Shown one piece after another: positions 41,938 to 51,735 of a DNA stretch of 54,392 nucleotides; the stretch's first letter is position 1, and each line of letters starts with the position of its first letter. The notes under the pieces are model-generated. The model searched no databases and was not told the origin of the DNA. It was given only the letters and a program-made list of their open reading frames with translations. The DNA is from an uncultured Pelagibacteraceae bacterium (GTDB taxonomy: Bacteria; Pseudomonadota; Alphaproteobacteria; Pelagibacterales; Pelagibacteraceae). The position numbers were made by a program, and so were the translations under genes. Location: NCBI GenBank assembly GCA_902595635.1, contig CACJQT010000001.1, positions 138,438-192,829 on the forward strand, given 5' to 3'.

Positions 41938-43712
41938 TAATACACTCTTTCTTGTGGAGGAAAATATTGGACTTCATTTGTTAATGTTGAAGTGTGTACA
42001 TCTCTGTATTCAATTTTAGTATTTTTTCCATCACACCAAGATAATGTATGTTTCATAAATTTTTCATCATTTCTTTTCGGATAATCTTCACGAGCATGAG
42101 CTCCTCTGCTTTCTTTTCTGTGATATGCAGAATCTACAGTTGTTATCGCTTGTCTAATTAAATTATCAAATTCTAAAGTCTCAACTAAATCAGTATTGAA
42201 TACCAACGATTTATCTTTAACAGAAATCGATTCCATGCCGTCATAGGTTTTTCTGATCTCATCTACGCCCTCTTTAAGATTCTTTTCAGTTCTAAATACA
42301 GCACATTTAGACTGCATTGTTTTTTGCATCGCCAGTCTAAGTTCAGCAGTTCCATTATCTCCCTCTGCATACCTCAGTTTATCAAATCTATTTAAACATT
42401 TTTCAGTTTCGCTTTCACTAACTTCTTCATGAGGCGTACCAGGTTTTACTAATTCCGCTGCTCTCTTAGCTGCAGCTCTTCCAAAAACAACTAAATCAAT
42501 TAGTGAATTTGAACCTAATCTATTTGCTCCATGCACAGATACGCATGCGGCCTCACCAATCGCCATCAAGCCTGGGACTGTTTTTTGAGATCCGTTTACT
42601 GTTAAAACTTCAGCTTTATAATTTGTTGGTATACCACCCATATTATAATGAACAGTTGGAACAACTGGTATTGGTTCTTTAGTTACATCTACATTTGCAA
42701 ATAATCTTGCTGCTTCTGTGATGCCTGGCAATCTATCTTCAATAACTTTTTTATCTAAATGACTTAAATATAAATGAACATGGTCTTGATCTTTACCAAC
42801 ACCTCTTCCCTCATTGATTTCAATTGACATTGATCTGCTAACTACATCTCTTGATGCAAGATCTTTAGCGTTAGGAGCATATCTCTCCATAAATCTCTCA
42901 CCTTTAGAGTTTACCAAATATCCACCTTCACCCCTTACACCTTCAGAAATAAGTGTTCCATGTCCATATATTCCTGTTGGGTGAAATTGTACAAACTCCA
43001 TATCTTGAAGAGGTAATCCAGCTCTTAATACCATTGCATTACCATCACCAGTACAAGTATGTGCTGATGTTGCTGAGTAATACACTTTCCCATATCCCCC
43101 TGTGGCTATAATTGTTATGTGAGATCTAAAACGATGAATTGTTCCATCATTTAAATTCCAAGCAATTAAACCTTTGCATTGCCCATCTTTCATAATTAAG
43201 TCTAATGCAAAATATTCAATAAAAAATTCTGTATTATGTTTAAGTGCTTGACCATACAATGTATGAAGAATTGCATGACCAGTTCTGTCTGCTGCAGCAC
43301 AAGTTCTTTGTACAATTCCATTTCCATAATTTTTTGTCATTCCTCCAAATGGTCTTTGATAGATTTTTCCGTCTTCTGTTCTACTAAAAGGAACACCATA
43401 CTTTTCTAATTCTAGTACTGCTTTTGGAGCTTCCTTACACAAATATTCAATACTATCTTGATCGCCTAACCAATCTGCTCCTTTTACAGTATCGTACATA
43501 TGCCAACGCCAATCGTCTTCTCCCATGTTTCCAAGGGCTGCTGAAATTCCACCTTGGGCAGCTGATGTATGACTTCTGGTTGGAAAGACTTTAGAAATGC
43601 ATGCAGTTTTTAATCCAGCTTCACTTAAGCCAACCGCAGCTCTTAGGCCAGAACCTCCAGCACCAAGGACAACGACATCGTATTCATGATCTATAATATT
43701 ATAAGATTTCAT
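41937..43712 (-). CDS. sdhA: Succinate dehydrogenase flavoprotein subunit
   Basis: 591 aa. The FAD motif is [16 protein letters not shown] (14-29); His48 in [11 protein letters not shown] is the covalent FAD attachment site. [23 protein letters not shown] and [19 protein letters not shown] are active-site text, and [15 protein letters not shown] marks the C-terminal part. It oxidises succinate to fumarate. It overlaps sdhD by 4 bp and sdhB by 1 bp. Confidence 0.98.
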   Translation of the reverse strand: MKSYNIIDHEYDVVVLGAGGSGLRAAVGLSEAGLKTACISKVFPTRSHTSAAQGGISAALGNMGEDDWRWHMYDTVKGADWLGDQDSIEYLCKEAPKAVLELEKYGVPFSRTEDGKIYQRPFGGMTKNYGNGIVQRTCAAADRTGHAILHTLYGQALKHNTEFFIEYFALDLIMKDGQCKGLIAWNLNDGTIHRFRSHITIIATGGYGKVYYSATSAHTCTGDGNAMVLRAGLPLQDMEFVQFHPTGIYGHGTLISEGVRGEGGYLVNSKGERFMERYAPNAKDLASRDVVSRSMSIEINEGRGVGKDQDHVHLYLSHLDKKVIEDRLPGITEAARLFANVDVTKEPIPVVPTVHYNMGGIPTNYKAEVLTVNGSQKTVPGLMAIGEAACVSVHGANRLGSNSLIDLVVFGRAAAKRAAELVKPGTPHEEVSESETEKCLNRFDKLRYAEGDNGTAELRLAMQKTMQSKCAVFRTEKNLKEGVDEIRKTYDGMESISVKDKSLVFNTDLVETLEFDNLIRQAITTVDSAYHRKESRGAHAREDYPKRNDEKFMKHTLSWCDGKNTKIEYRDVHTSTLTNEVQYFPPQERVY

Positions 43713-44038
43713 ATAGTTATTTTAAATACCGCAAATATTGTAATTAAAGGAATTGTTATAGCAAAAAAATTTAAAGCTTTGTTTGCGGCATTTTTGATTT
43801 TTTGATCTTTAATATAGTCTTCAAAAACCTCGCTGATGCTTAATGCCGAGAAAAAGTAAGCAAAAATAAGAAAAAGACTAAATATAAACTTTGAAGGTTG
43901 AGAAGTTAGAAAAGTTAATATCTCTAAGTAGCTTTTGTCATAAATACTAACCAAATTTAAAGCAAACCATAACATCAAAGGTACTAATATGAGAGAACTC
44001 ACTTTTAAAAATACCCATTTTTTTGTTACTGCTCTCAT
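43709..44038 (-). CDS. sdhD: Succinate dehydrogenase membrane anchor SdhD, lacking the usual heme histidine
   Basis: 109 aa with three transmembrane helices. The quinone-site pair Asp74-Tyr75 (E. coli Asp82-Tyr83) is kept in EVFEDYI. The residue 12 positions before the Tyr, which is the heme b ligand His71 in E. coli, is Phe63 (codon TTC) in [16 protein letters not shown]. No other histidine is in the protein. SdhC also lacks its ligand (see that entry). It overlaps sdhA by 4 bp and sdhC by 1 bp. Identification rests on operon position, size and the DY motif. Confidence 0.9.
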   Translation of the reverse strand: MRAVTKKWVFLKVSSLILVPLMLWFALNLVSIYDKSYLEILTFLTSQPSKFIFSLFLIFAYFFSALSISEVFEDYIKDQKIKNAANKALNFFAITIPLITIFAVFKITI

Positions 44039-44418
44039 TAAAATAAATTTCGTCCTATTAAATAAATTGAAACAGTTAATATAAAAGAACCAAATATTAC
44101 AATTAAGCCAGTAATTTTTGTAGTTTTTAAATCAAATCCATAACCAAAATCCATAATTAAATGTCTTATCTCACTTAAGATTTGAAAACTAAAAGACCAT
44201 GTAATACCCAAGATGAAAAATTTCCCAATAATAGATTGAAGGAATAATTTTATAAATTCATGACTTCCTTCGCTAAATGAAAAAAAAATAAAAAAGATAC
44301 AAATTAAAGTTATTGCTAATATATTTATTATTCCTGTAATTCTATGAGATATTGAAACTAAAGATGAAACATGCCATCTATAAATTTGAATATGAGGAGA
44401 TAAAGGATTATTTTCCAT
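44038..44418 (-). CDS. sdhC: Succinate dehydrogenase cytochrome b subunit SdhC, heme ligand replaced by Gln
   Basis: 126 aa with three transmembrane helices. PLSPHIQIYRW and SISHRITGI are standard for alphaproteobacterial SdhC, and the quinone-site Ser22 and Arg26 (E. coli Ser27, Arg31) are present. In the ungapped match of GITWSFSFQILSEIRHL to E. coli GILTALAYHVVVGIRHM, heme ligand His84 becomes Gln79 (codon CAA). His86 (E. coli His91) remains and could be an alternative ligand. It overlaps asd by 11 bp and sdhD by 1 bp. Confidence 0.93.
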   Translation of the reverse strand: MENNPLSPHIQIYRWHVSSLVSISHRITGIINILAITLICIFFIFFSFSEGSHEFIKLFLQSIIGKFFILGITWSFSFQILSEIRHLIMDFGYGFDLKTTKITGLIVIFGSFILTVSIYLIGRNLF

Positions 44419-45418
44419 TTTGATTTGCTTTCATTATTGTTTCTGCAATTTCAACAGAATTTAATGCGGCGCCTCTTAATAGGTTATCTGAAACGATCCA
44501 CAAATTAATTGAATTCTTTTTTGTTTTATCATCTCTAATTCTTGAGATAAATGTTTCATCACTACCAGTTGCTTCTATTGGTGTACTATATCCTCCATTT
44601 TCTCTTTTATCTATAACTCTACAACCATCAGCATTATTTAATGCTTCTCTGATTTGTTCTAGAGAATAAGGATTTTCAAACTCTATATTTACTGATTCTG
44701 AATGTGATACAAGAACAGGAATTCTAACGCACGTAGCTGTTAGCTCTATATTATTGTCCAGTATTTTTTTTGTTTCATTAGTCATTTTCAATTCTTCTTT
44801 TGTGTATCCATCATCCGAAAAAACATCAATGTGAGGAATGATATTGAAAGCTATTTGTTTAGTAAAATTTTTAGATTCAACAGAATTTCCATCAAGATAA
44901 GATTTAGTTTGTTCAATCAATTCATCCATAGGTGCTTTTCCACCTCCAGAAACAGATTGATAAGTGGAAACTATTACTCTTTTTATTTTATATAAATCAT
45001 GTAATGGTTTAAGAGCTAATACTAACTGAGCTGTTGAGCAGTTAGGATTTGCCACAATATTTTTTTTCATTTCATTAATTTTTTCTGCATTCACTTGAGG
45101 TACAATAAGTGGAACGTCAGGATCCATTCTAAAAAAACTAGAATTATCAATTACAGTTGTTAATTTTGCTGCACTTTCTGCATATTGTTCTGCAATTTTA
45201 CCACCTGCTGCAAAAAAAGTTATATTTGCATTTGAAAAATCGTATTTTTCAAGATCATGGACTTCATAATCTTTGCCCTTAAAACTTATTTTTTTTCCAG
45301 CACTATTAGAAGATGCTACTAAAAAAAGGTTATTAAATTTAATATCCTTTTTTTCTATAACTTCTAGTGTCTTTCTTCCAACATTACCGGTTGCACCGAT
45401 GATAGCTATATTAGTCAT
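44408..45418 (-). CDS. asd: Aspartate-semialdehyde dehydrogenase
   Basis: 336 aa. NADP motif IGATGNVGRKTLEV (7-20), catalytic Cys127 in VANPNCSTAQLV, SVSGGGKAPMDEL, and CVRIPVLVSHSESV identify the enzyme. It makes aspartate-4-semialdehyde, the branch precursor for lysine/diaminopimelate, threonine and homoserine, hence for methionine through MetX. It sits between dmdA (14 bp) and sdhC (11 bp overlap), which links amino-acid precursor supply with DMSP sulfur use and the TCA genes. Confidence 0.96.
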   Translation of the reverse strand: MTNIAIIGATGNVGRKTLEVIEKKDIKFNNLFLVASSNSAGKKISFKGKDYEVHDLEKYDFSNANITFFAAGGKIAEQYAESAAKLTTVIDNSSFFRMDPDVPLIVPQVNAEKINEMKKNIVANPNCSTAQLVLALKPLHDLYKIKRVIVSTYQSVSGGGKAPMDELIEQTKSYLDGNSVESKNFTKQIAFNIIPHIDVFSDDGYTKEELKMTNETKKILDNNIELTATCVRIPVLVSHSESVNIEFENPYSLEQIREALNNADGCRVIDKRENGGYSTPIEATGSDETFISRIRDDKTKKNSINLWIVSDNLLRGAALNSVEIAETIMKANQNGK

Positions 45419-45432
45419 TTTAAAGATTTATA

Positions 45433-46542
45433 CTAAATGAAAGGTAAATCGCAAACTGTTCCGTTAAAACTATTACCATTTATATCAATTTTGAACGTTT
45501 GCTTTGCATCAAAATATGGTTTTTTTATCATAGCTATACCAATTACCTGTTTAAAAGTTGGATTGTAACAACCTGATCTTAATTCTCCGATTATATAATT
45601 TTTTTCATCTGTTAAGTTCATTGAACCAGTTACGCTTATTTTATCAGTATCAATTTTAACACCCATTAGTTTTCTTTTAATTCCTTCAGACTTTATTTTT
45701 TTTAATTTCTCTTTTCCTAAAAATTCAACATCACTATCAATATTAATATATTTATCAAAGCCACATTCGTATGGGTTGTCTCCATTGTCCATATCGTTTC
45801 CTTGAGAAAGTAAACCACTTTCGATACGCTCAATTAAATTAGGACATCCTGCTCTAATATTAAACTCATCTCCAATTTCAAATAGATGATCGTATAGTTT
45901 TAAACCTGAAGCATTATTCTCTACATAAATTTCATATCCACCTTGTTTAGACCATCCTGATTGAGCAATTAAATGTTTGGCTCCAGCAAAATCAAAATAA
46001 TCAAAACCAAAAAATTTTAATTTTGTTATTTTTTCACCAAAAACTTTTTCCATTAATTTAAATGATTTAGGCCCTTGCACAGCCATAATATCAACTTCAG
46101 GTTCGATAATATTTACATCAAATTTATTCCCAATTGCCAATCCTTTAGCAAATAAGATTACATCTGTGTCTGCAATAGAAACCCACCATTTATTCTCATT
46201 AAATCTTAGAACAACTGGGTCATTTATTAATCCAGCATTATCATCTATAATTGGACAATAATAACATCTTCCATCTTTTGATTTTGAAAGATCTCTACAA
46301 GTCATAAGTTGAACCAATTTTGCTGCATCTTTTCCAGTAATCTCTACTTGTCTCTCAGCGGCCACATCCCAAACTTGAACATGTTCTTTTAAATGATGAT
46401 ATGAATCTTCTAAAGAACCAAATGCAGCGGGAAGCAACATATGGTTATATATTGTGTAAGCAGTAACACCTTGTTTTTCAATTCTTGATGTATAAGGCGT
46501 ACCTCTAAGTCTTCTTGATTTTGCAATAGAAAAGTTTTTCAT
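45433..46542 (-). CDS. dmdA: Dimethylsulfoniopropionate demethylase
   Basis: 369 aa, the length I know for SAR11 DmdA. A GcvT-like fold is visible: [17 protein letters not shown] (54-70), [11 protein letters not shown], and [13 protein letters not shown] (196-208). [26 protein letters not shown] near the N-terminus, [18 protein letters not shown] and the C-terminal [13 protein letters not shown] separate it from aminomethyltransferase GcvT. It moves a methyl group from DMSP to tetrahydrofolate, giving methylmercaptopropionate. DmdC and DmdB are encoded just upstream on the same strand; 64 bp separate dmdB and dmdA, where I find no convincing promoter. Confidence 0.93.
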   Translation of the reverse strand: MKNFSIAKSRRLRGTPYTSRIEKQGVTAYTIYNHMLLPAAFGSLEDSYHHLKEHVQVWDVAAERQVEITGKDAAKLVQLMTCRDLSKSKDGRCYYCPIIDDNAGLINDPVVLRFNENKWWVSIADTDVILFAKGLAIGNKFDVNIIEPEVDIMAVQGPKSFKLMEKVFGEKITKLKFFGFDYFDFAGAKHLIAQSGWSKQGGYEIYVENNASGLKLYDHLFEIGDEFNIRAGCPNLIERIESGLLSQGNDMDNGDNPYECGFDKYINIDSDVEFLGKEKLKKIKSEGIKRKLMGVKIDTDKISVTGSMNLTDEKNYIIGELRSGCYNPTFKQVIGIAMIKKPYFDAKQTFKIDINGNSFNGTVCDLPFI

Positions 46543-46606
46543 TTTTAGCTTAGTGTCATCTTTTTATCTATTTGTAAAGAAAGTAAGTTATTTATTTGAA
46601 AGAAAT

Positions 46607-48235
46607 CTAAGTAAGTTCCTTAGCTCTTTTTCTTAATTCAAATTTTTGGATTTTGCCTGTTGATGTTTTTGGAAGTTCACAGAAGTCTATTTTTTTTGGA
46701 ATTTTGAACCCTGCTAGAGTTTCTCTACAAAAATCGATTAATTCTTTTTCATTTGTCTCTTTATCTGCCACTTTCTCTATAAATGCGCATGGAACTTCTC
46801 CCCATTTCTCATCTGGTTTTGCTACTACTGCAACAATTGAAACAGCTGGGTGCTTAGAAAGTGTGTTTTCGATTTCGATAGAAGAAATATTCTCTCCACC
46901 TGAAATAATAATATCTTTCGACCTATCTTTAACCTTGATGTATCCATCTGGATAAATAACTGCCAAATCGCCAGAGTGAAACCATCCATCTTTCATAGCC
47001 TTTTCAGTAGCCTCTTTGTCCTTAAAATATCCTTTCATTACAACATTACCTTTGATCATTATCTCGCCAATGGTTTCTCCATCCATAGGTACAGGTTTCA
47101 TAGTTTCTGGATCTAGAACAACCACTCCTTCTGTGTTTGGAAACCTCACGCCTTGCCTTGCTTTAATTTCATTAATTTTATCTTCCTCAAAACTGTTCCA
47201 TTCATCATTCCAAGCACATTGTAAAACATGTCCATATGTTTCTGTTAAGCCATAGACATGCATTACTTCAAATCCTAATGCTTTCATTTTTTTGAAAATA
47301 ATACTTGGAGGTGGTGCTCCAGCAGTTAAAACATAAACTTTATTTTTTAATTGTTTAATATCATTTTGTGATGCACCTGTTATCATATTAAGAACAATAG
47401 GTGCACCTCCAAAATGGGTAATTTCATGCTTTTCAATTAATTCAAATATTTTTTTTACATCAATAGCTCTTAAACAAACTGTTTTTCCATTTAACATTGG
47501 TATTGTCCATGGATATCCCCATCCATTACAGTGGAACATTGGTACAACTGTTAAAAAATTTAATCTATTTGGCATATTCCAAGCAACAGCACTACCTGTT
47601 GACATTAAATAAGAGCCTCTATGATGATAAACAACACCTTTTGGATTTCCGGTTGTTCCAGACGTATAACTTAAAGAAATTGCTTGCCATTCATCCTTTG
47701 GTTTTTTCCAAATATAATTTTCATCACCAGTGCTTAAAAATTCCTCATATTCTCTATCTCCAATTTTTTTTAACAAGGATTGGTCGGCAAAATCATCTTG
47801 AACATCAATTACGATTGGTTTTTCTTTTAAAGTTGATAGAGCCTTTTCTGCAACCGCATGCAATTGTCTATCTATTATTAATACTTTTGCTTCACTGTGT
47901 TCTAAAATATAAGCAACAGTTTTTGCATCAAGTCTTGAATTAATTGTATTTAAAACGGCTCCTGTCATAGGAACCGAATAATGTGCTTCAAAAATCTCTG
48001 GAGTATTAAAGGTCATAACTGAAACTGTGTCTCCTTCAACAATACCAATTTTCTCTAGTGCACTTGCAAATTTGATGCACCTGTTAAATACTTCAGTCCA
48101 TGTGAAAGATTTTGTTTCATATACTAAAGCCTCATAATTTGGATAAATGTCTTTTGCTCTTTCTAGAAAGCTAAGCGGTGTTAACGGGACATAATTTGAA
48201 GGATTTTTATCTAAGTTCTGATTATATTTATTCAT
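46607..48235 (-). CDS. dmdB: 3-methylmercaptopropionyl-CoA ligase
   Basis: 542 aa adenylate-forming enzyme. The AMP-binding loop is YTSGTTGNPKG (190-200); HVYGLTETYG, GWFHSGDLAVIYPDGYIKVKDRSKD and the C-terminal catalytic lysine Lys528 in TSTGKIQK are all present. Such ligases have many substrates; the methylmercaptopropionate assignment rests on position between dmdC and dmdA and on resemblance to DmdB. It overlaps dmdC by one base (TGATG). Confidence 0.87.
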   Translation of the reverse strand: MNKYNQNLDKNPSNYVPLTPLSFLERAKDIYPNYEALVYETKSFTWTEVFNRCIKFASALEKIGIVEGDTVSVMTFNTPEIFEAHYSVPMTGAVLNTINSRLDAKTVAYILEHSEAKVLIIDRQLHAVAEKALSTLKEKPIVIDVQDDFADQSLLKKIGDREYEEFLSTGDENYIWKKPKDEWQAISLSYTSGTTGNPKGVVYHHRGSYLMSTGSAVAWNMPNRLNFLTVVPMFHCNGWGYPWTIPMLNGKTVCLRAIDVKKIFELIEKHEITHFGGAPIVLNMITGASQNDIKQLKNKVYVLTAGAPPPSIIFKKMKALGFEVMHVYGLTETYGHVLQCAWNDEWNSFEEDKINEIKARQGVRFPNTEGVVVLDPETMKPVPMDGETIGEIMIKGNVVMKGYFKDKEATEKAMKDGWFHSGDLAVIYPDGYIKVKDRSKDIIISGGENISSIEIENTLSKHPAVSIVAVVAKPDEKWGEVPCAFIEKVADKETNEKELIDFCRETLAGFKIPKKIDFCELPKTSTGKIQKFELRKRAKELT

Positions 48236-49995
48236 CAGTTAAATTTTGCGCTCATAGTATATTTACTACCAGAAATAGCAGATTTATAATGGCTCTCAGC
48301 TCTAGGCAAAATTTTGTCAAAATAATAATTTCCTGTATTTAATTTATCTTCATAAAACTCTTTATTGTTTTCCAAATTTTCATAGCTTTTTCTCATTGTT
48401 TTTAGCCATATAAATGAAAGACAAAAATAACCAAAAAATCTTAAATAATCGTTACATGATGCGCTTATATCGTCTTTTGGCGTATCACCATTAGGAGATA
48501 TCCAGTCCGTGAAATCTGACAATATATTTTTTAATTCAGATATTTTTTTTACATGTTCATTTAAATTGTCTACTTTTGAACAATTTTGAATTTCTGTATC
48601 TACATATTTCATAAAATTTTCAAAAACTTTTTTCTGACTAATTTTTCTAAATACAAAATCAATTGCCTGCACAGAATTAGTTCCTTCGTAAATAGGTGTA
48701 ATTCTATTATCTCTAAATAATTGTTCTATCCCTTGATCTTTGGTATAACCATAGCCACCAAAAACCTGAATTGCTTCATTGGTTATTTCCATACCCATAT
48801 CTGTAAAAAATGATTTAATTACTGGGGTCATAAGACCTACAATATCCGATGCATCTTTTTTTACTTCCTCTGAACTATGACTTAAGCTTACATCTACCTG
48901 CTGAGCCATCCAAAAAGATAAGGATCTTTCTCCCTCAATTATAGACTTCATATTTAATAAACTTCTTCGAATATCTGCGTGCTTAATAATTAAATCTGTT
49001 TCTCCATTAGAATTATTATTTGATTTACCTTGTTTTCTCTCTTTAGAATAACTTAAAGCAGTTTGATAAGCTGTTTCAGATAGACCTAATCCTTGTATAC
49101 CGACAACGATTCTTTCTAAGTTCATCATTGTAAACATAGAATTTAAGCCTTTGTTCTCTGGTCCGATCATATACCCTTTAGCATCATCAAAACTTAATAC
49201 ACATGCAGGTGATCCTTTAATACCCATTTTTGATTCAATTGAAACAGTATTTACGCCGTTTCTTGGACCAATTGATCCATCATCATTAATTTCATATTTT
49301 GGTACTAAAAATAAACTTATCCCCTTCGTTCCTTTTGGTGCGTCCTGCGTTCTTGCTAAAACAAGGTGTATAATATTTTCAGTTAAATCGTGGTCACCAG
49401 AAGTAATAAAGATTTTTTGTCCACTTATATTATAAGTACCATTTTCATTTTTAATTGCCTTTGTTTTTATTAATCCTAAATCTGTTCCACATTGAGGCTC
49501 TGTTAAACACATTGTCCCACTCCATTTACCCTCAACAATTTTAGGAAGATATGTGTTTTTGATTTCTTCAGTTGCATGACTCAAAATACAATTGTATGCA
49601 CCTATACTTAATTCACTATATAATTTAAAAGATAAACTTGATGATGAAAGCATTTCATCAAAAAAAGCACTTACAGTTTTTGGCATTCCTTGACCACCAT
49701 ATTTTGGATCACAAGTTAAAGATACCCATCCATCTTCTATAAATTTTGAATATGCCTCTTTATAACCTGGAGGGGTTCTAACTACTCCATTTTCATAGAC
49801 ACAAGGATTTTCGTCTCCAGCTTTTGCCAAAGGAAGAAGCATTTCTTCATTAATTTTTGCAGCTTCCTCTAAGATATCTTTTACTAGATCAGAAGTGACT
49901 TCTTTATATTTTTCAATTTCGTTATAATTTTTATTATCTTTTAGATGTTCAAATAAGAACATCATATCTTTCACAGGTGCGGAATAAACAGTCAT
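48235..49995 (-). CDS. dmdC: 3-methylmercaptopropionyl-CoA dehydrogenase
   Basis: 586 aa, the long acyl-CoA dehydrogenase type with extra N- and C-terminal regions. CLTEPQCGTDLGLIKTKA binds flavin, KIFITSGDHD and FGGYGYTKDQGIEQLFRDNRI are family text, and the catalytic Glu lies in PIYEGTNSVQAIDF. It forms methylthioacryloyl-CoA in the DMSP demethylation pathway. The next enzyme, DmdD, is not in the window. It is the first dmd gene in transcription order, 32 bp after leuB. Confidence 0.88.
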   Translation of the reverse strand: MTVYSAPVKDMMFLFEHLKDNKNYNEIEKYKEVTSDLVKDILEEAAKINEEMLLPLAKAGDENPCVYENGVVRTPPGYKEAYSKFIEDGWVSLTCDPKYGGQGMPKTVSAFFDEMLSSSSLSFKLYSELSIGAYNCILSHATEEIKNTYLPKIVEGKWSGTMCLTEPQCGTDLGLIKTKAIKNENGTYNISGQKIFITSGDHDLTENIIHLVLARTQDAPKGTKGISLFLVPKYEINDDGSIGPRNGVNTVSIESKMGIKGSPACVLSFDDAKGYMIGPENKGLNSMFTMMNLERIVVGIQGLGLSETAYQTALSYSKERKQGKSNNNSNGETDLIIKHADIRRSLLNMKSIIEGERSLSFWMAQQVDVSLSHSSEEVKKDASDIVGLMTPVIKSFFTDMGMEITNEAIQVFGGYGYTKDQGIEQLFRDNRITPIYEGTNSVQAIDFVFRKISQKKVFENFMKYVDTEIQNCSKVDNLNEHVKKISELKNILSDFTDWISPNGDTPKDDISASCNDYLRFFGYFCLSFIWLKTMRKSYENLENNKEFYEDKLNTGNYYFDKILPRAESHYKSAISGSKYTMSAKFN

Positions 49996-50027
49996 AAATT
50001 TAATAGTATCAAATTAAGTTAATTTTT

Positions 50028-51137
50028 TTATTTTTGCAAATATGCAATAATCGCATCTCCCATACCAGAAGTTGAAATTTCTTTTGTTCCTTTTGAAATA
50101 ATATCTTTAGTTCTTAACCCATCATCTAGTACATTTTGTACTGCTTTTTCTAGGTCATCAGCCTCTTTATCTAGGTCAAGAGAGTACCTCAGGGCCATTG
50201 CAAAACTCAAGATGGTTGCAATTGGATTTGCAATTCCTTTTCCAGCAATATCCGGAGCAGATCCATGAACAGGCTCATACATTGCTCTCATTTCACCATC
50301 TTTATTTTTTGCACCTAGAGAAGCTGAAGGTAATAAACCTAAAGATCCCGTCAGCATAGATGCTTCATCTGACAACATATCACCAAACAAATTATCTGTC
50401 ACAATTACATCAAATTGCTTTGGATTTCTCAAAAGTTGCATTGCACAATTATCTGCAAGCATATGATTTAACTCAACATCTTTAAATTCTTTATCGTGAA
50501 GATTTTGAACTTCCTCTTTCCATAATTGACCTGCTTCCATAACATTCGATTTTTCACAGGAAGTAACTTTATTGTTTCTCTTCTTTGCTAAATCAAATGC
50601 AACTCTAGCAACTCTTTTAATTTCTGATGAAGTATAAGTATGAGTGTTTATTCCTTTACGTTCACCATTATCAATTGGCTTGATACCTCTCGGCTCACCA
50701 AAATAAATACCACCTGTCAATTCTCTAACAATCATGATGTCTAGACCTGATACGATTTCAGGTTTTAGCGTAGATGCCTCAACTAATTGTTTAAAGCAAA
50801 TTGCAGGCCTCAAATTTGCAAATAATTTTAATTCTTTTCTTAGCTTAAGAAGAGCTCTCTCCGGTCTTTTGGAAAAATCTAAATTATCATATTTTGGTCC
50901 ACCCACAGCTCCTAAAATGATTGCTTCACATTCTAATGATTTATAAAATACTTCATCTGTAATCGGTGTTCCGTGCTTGTCGTAAGATGCTCCACCAACT
51001 AAAGCTTCTTCCATATCAAAATCAAGAGATTTATTTACATTAAACCAAGTTATAATTTTTTTAACTTCACCAATAACCTCGGGACCAATACCATCACCTG
51101 GTAATAATAAGAATTTTCTTTTTTTGACTTTAATCAT
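50028..51137 (-). CDS. leuB: 3-isopropylmalate dehydrogenase
   Basis: 369 aa. [16 protein letters not shown] (7-22), the arginine-rich [21 protein letters not shown] and the metal-site [17 protein letters not shown] are diagnostic, with [13 protein letters not shown] near the C-terminus. It makes 2-oxoisocaproate in leucine synthesis with NAD. It overlaps leuD by 8 bp. leuC, leuD and leuB follow one another; leuA is elsewhere. Confidence 0.97.
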   Translation of the reverse strand: MIKVKKRKFLLLPGDGIGPEVIGEVKKIITWFNVNKSLDFDMEEALVGGASYDKHGTPITDEVFYKSLECEAIILGAVGGPKYDNLDFSKRPERALLKLRKELKLFANLRPAICFKQLVEASTLKPEIVSGLDIMIVRELTGGIYFGEPRGIKPIDNGERKGINTHTYTSSEIKRVARVAFDLAKKRNNKVTSCEKSNVMEAGQLWKEEVQNLHDKEFKDVELNHMLADNCAMQLLRNPKQFDVIVTDNLFGDMLSDEASMLTGSLGLLPSASLGAKNKDGEMRAMYEPVHGSAPDIAGKGIANPIATILSFAMALRYSLDLDKEADDLEKAVQNVLDDGLRTKDIISKGTKEISTSGMGDAIIAYLQK

Positions 51138-51735
51138 TAAATATCCAAGGCTTTGTGGATTTTAATTTTTCTTCAAATGAAATTATTTTATTAGACTTTT
51201 CCAAAGACAGTGCAATATCATCTAGTCCCTCAATTAAACATTTTTTTTTAAATTCATCTAATTCAAATTTGATTTCTTTATTCCCAAAAATTATTTTTTG
51301 ATCTGGTAAATTTATTGCAATTTCTTCTTGTCTCTTAGAATATTCAGAAAGTTCTTTTATCTGTTCATCATTAACTTTGATAGGCAATATTCCATTTTTA
51401 AAACAATTATTATAAAATATATCTGCGTAACTAGTACTTATAACGCAAGTGATACCAAAGTCTAAAAGTGCCCATGGCGCATGTTCTCTAGATGATCCAC
51501 ATCCAAAATTATTCCCTGCAATTAAAATCTTAGAATTATCATATGGAGATTTATTTAAGATAAAGTCATCTACTACTTTACCTTCTTCGTCATATCTCAT
51601 TTCATAAAATAAATTTTTTCCAAGTCCTGTTCTTTTTATTGTTTTTAAAAATTGCTTTGGAATAATCATATCTGTATCGATATTTACAATTGGTAAATAT
51701 GCAGGAATACTTTTTAATGTTGAGAATTTATTCAT
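51130..51735 (-). CDS. leuD: 3-isopropylmalate dehydratase small subunit
   Basis: 201 aa. [19 protein letters not shown] (18-36) and the swivelling-domain motif [17 protein letters not shown] are typical; [18 protein letters not shown] follows. With LeuC it isomerises isopropylmalate. It abuts leuC with no spacer and overlaps leuB by 8 bp. Confidence 0.97.
   Translation of the reverse strand: MNKFSTLKSIPAYLPIVNIDTDMIIPKQFLKTIKRTGLGKNLFYEMRYDEEGKVVDDFILNKSPYDNSKILIAGNNFGCGSSREHAPWALLDFGITCVISTSYADIFYNNCFKNGILPIKVNDEQIKELSEYSKRQEEIAINLPDQKIIFGNKEIKFELDEFKKKCLIEGLDDIALSLEKSNKIISFEEKLKSTKPWIFND

Noticed and set aside
45433..46542. GcvT (glycine cleavage aminomethyltransferase) as an alternative for the dmdA gene
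   Set aside because: The fold is shared, but the N-terminal and C-terminal text and the adjacent dmdB and dmdC point to DMSP demethylase, and no gcvH or gcvP lies nearby.
46581..46617. Direct repeat AAGTAAGTT near the dmdB end and dmdA leader
   Set aside because: Nine bases twice in AT-rich text, one copy inside dmdB coding sequence; not enough to call an operator.
47497..47943. A 148-codon plus-strand frame opposite dmdB
   Set aside because: Shadow of dmdB, no motif, Leu/His-rich composition produced by the reverse reading.
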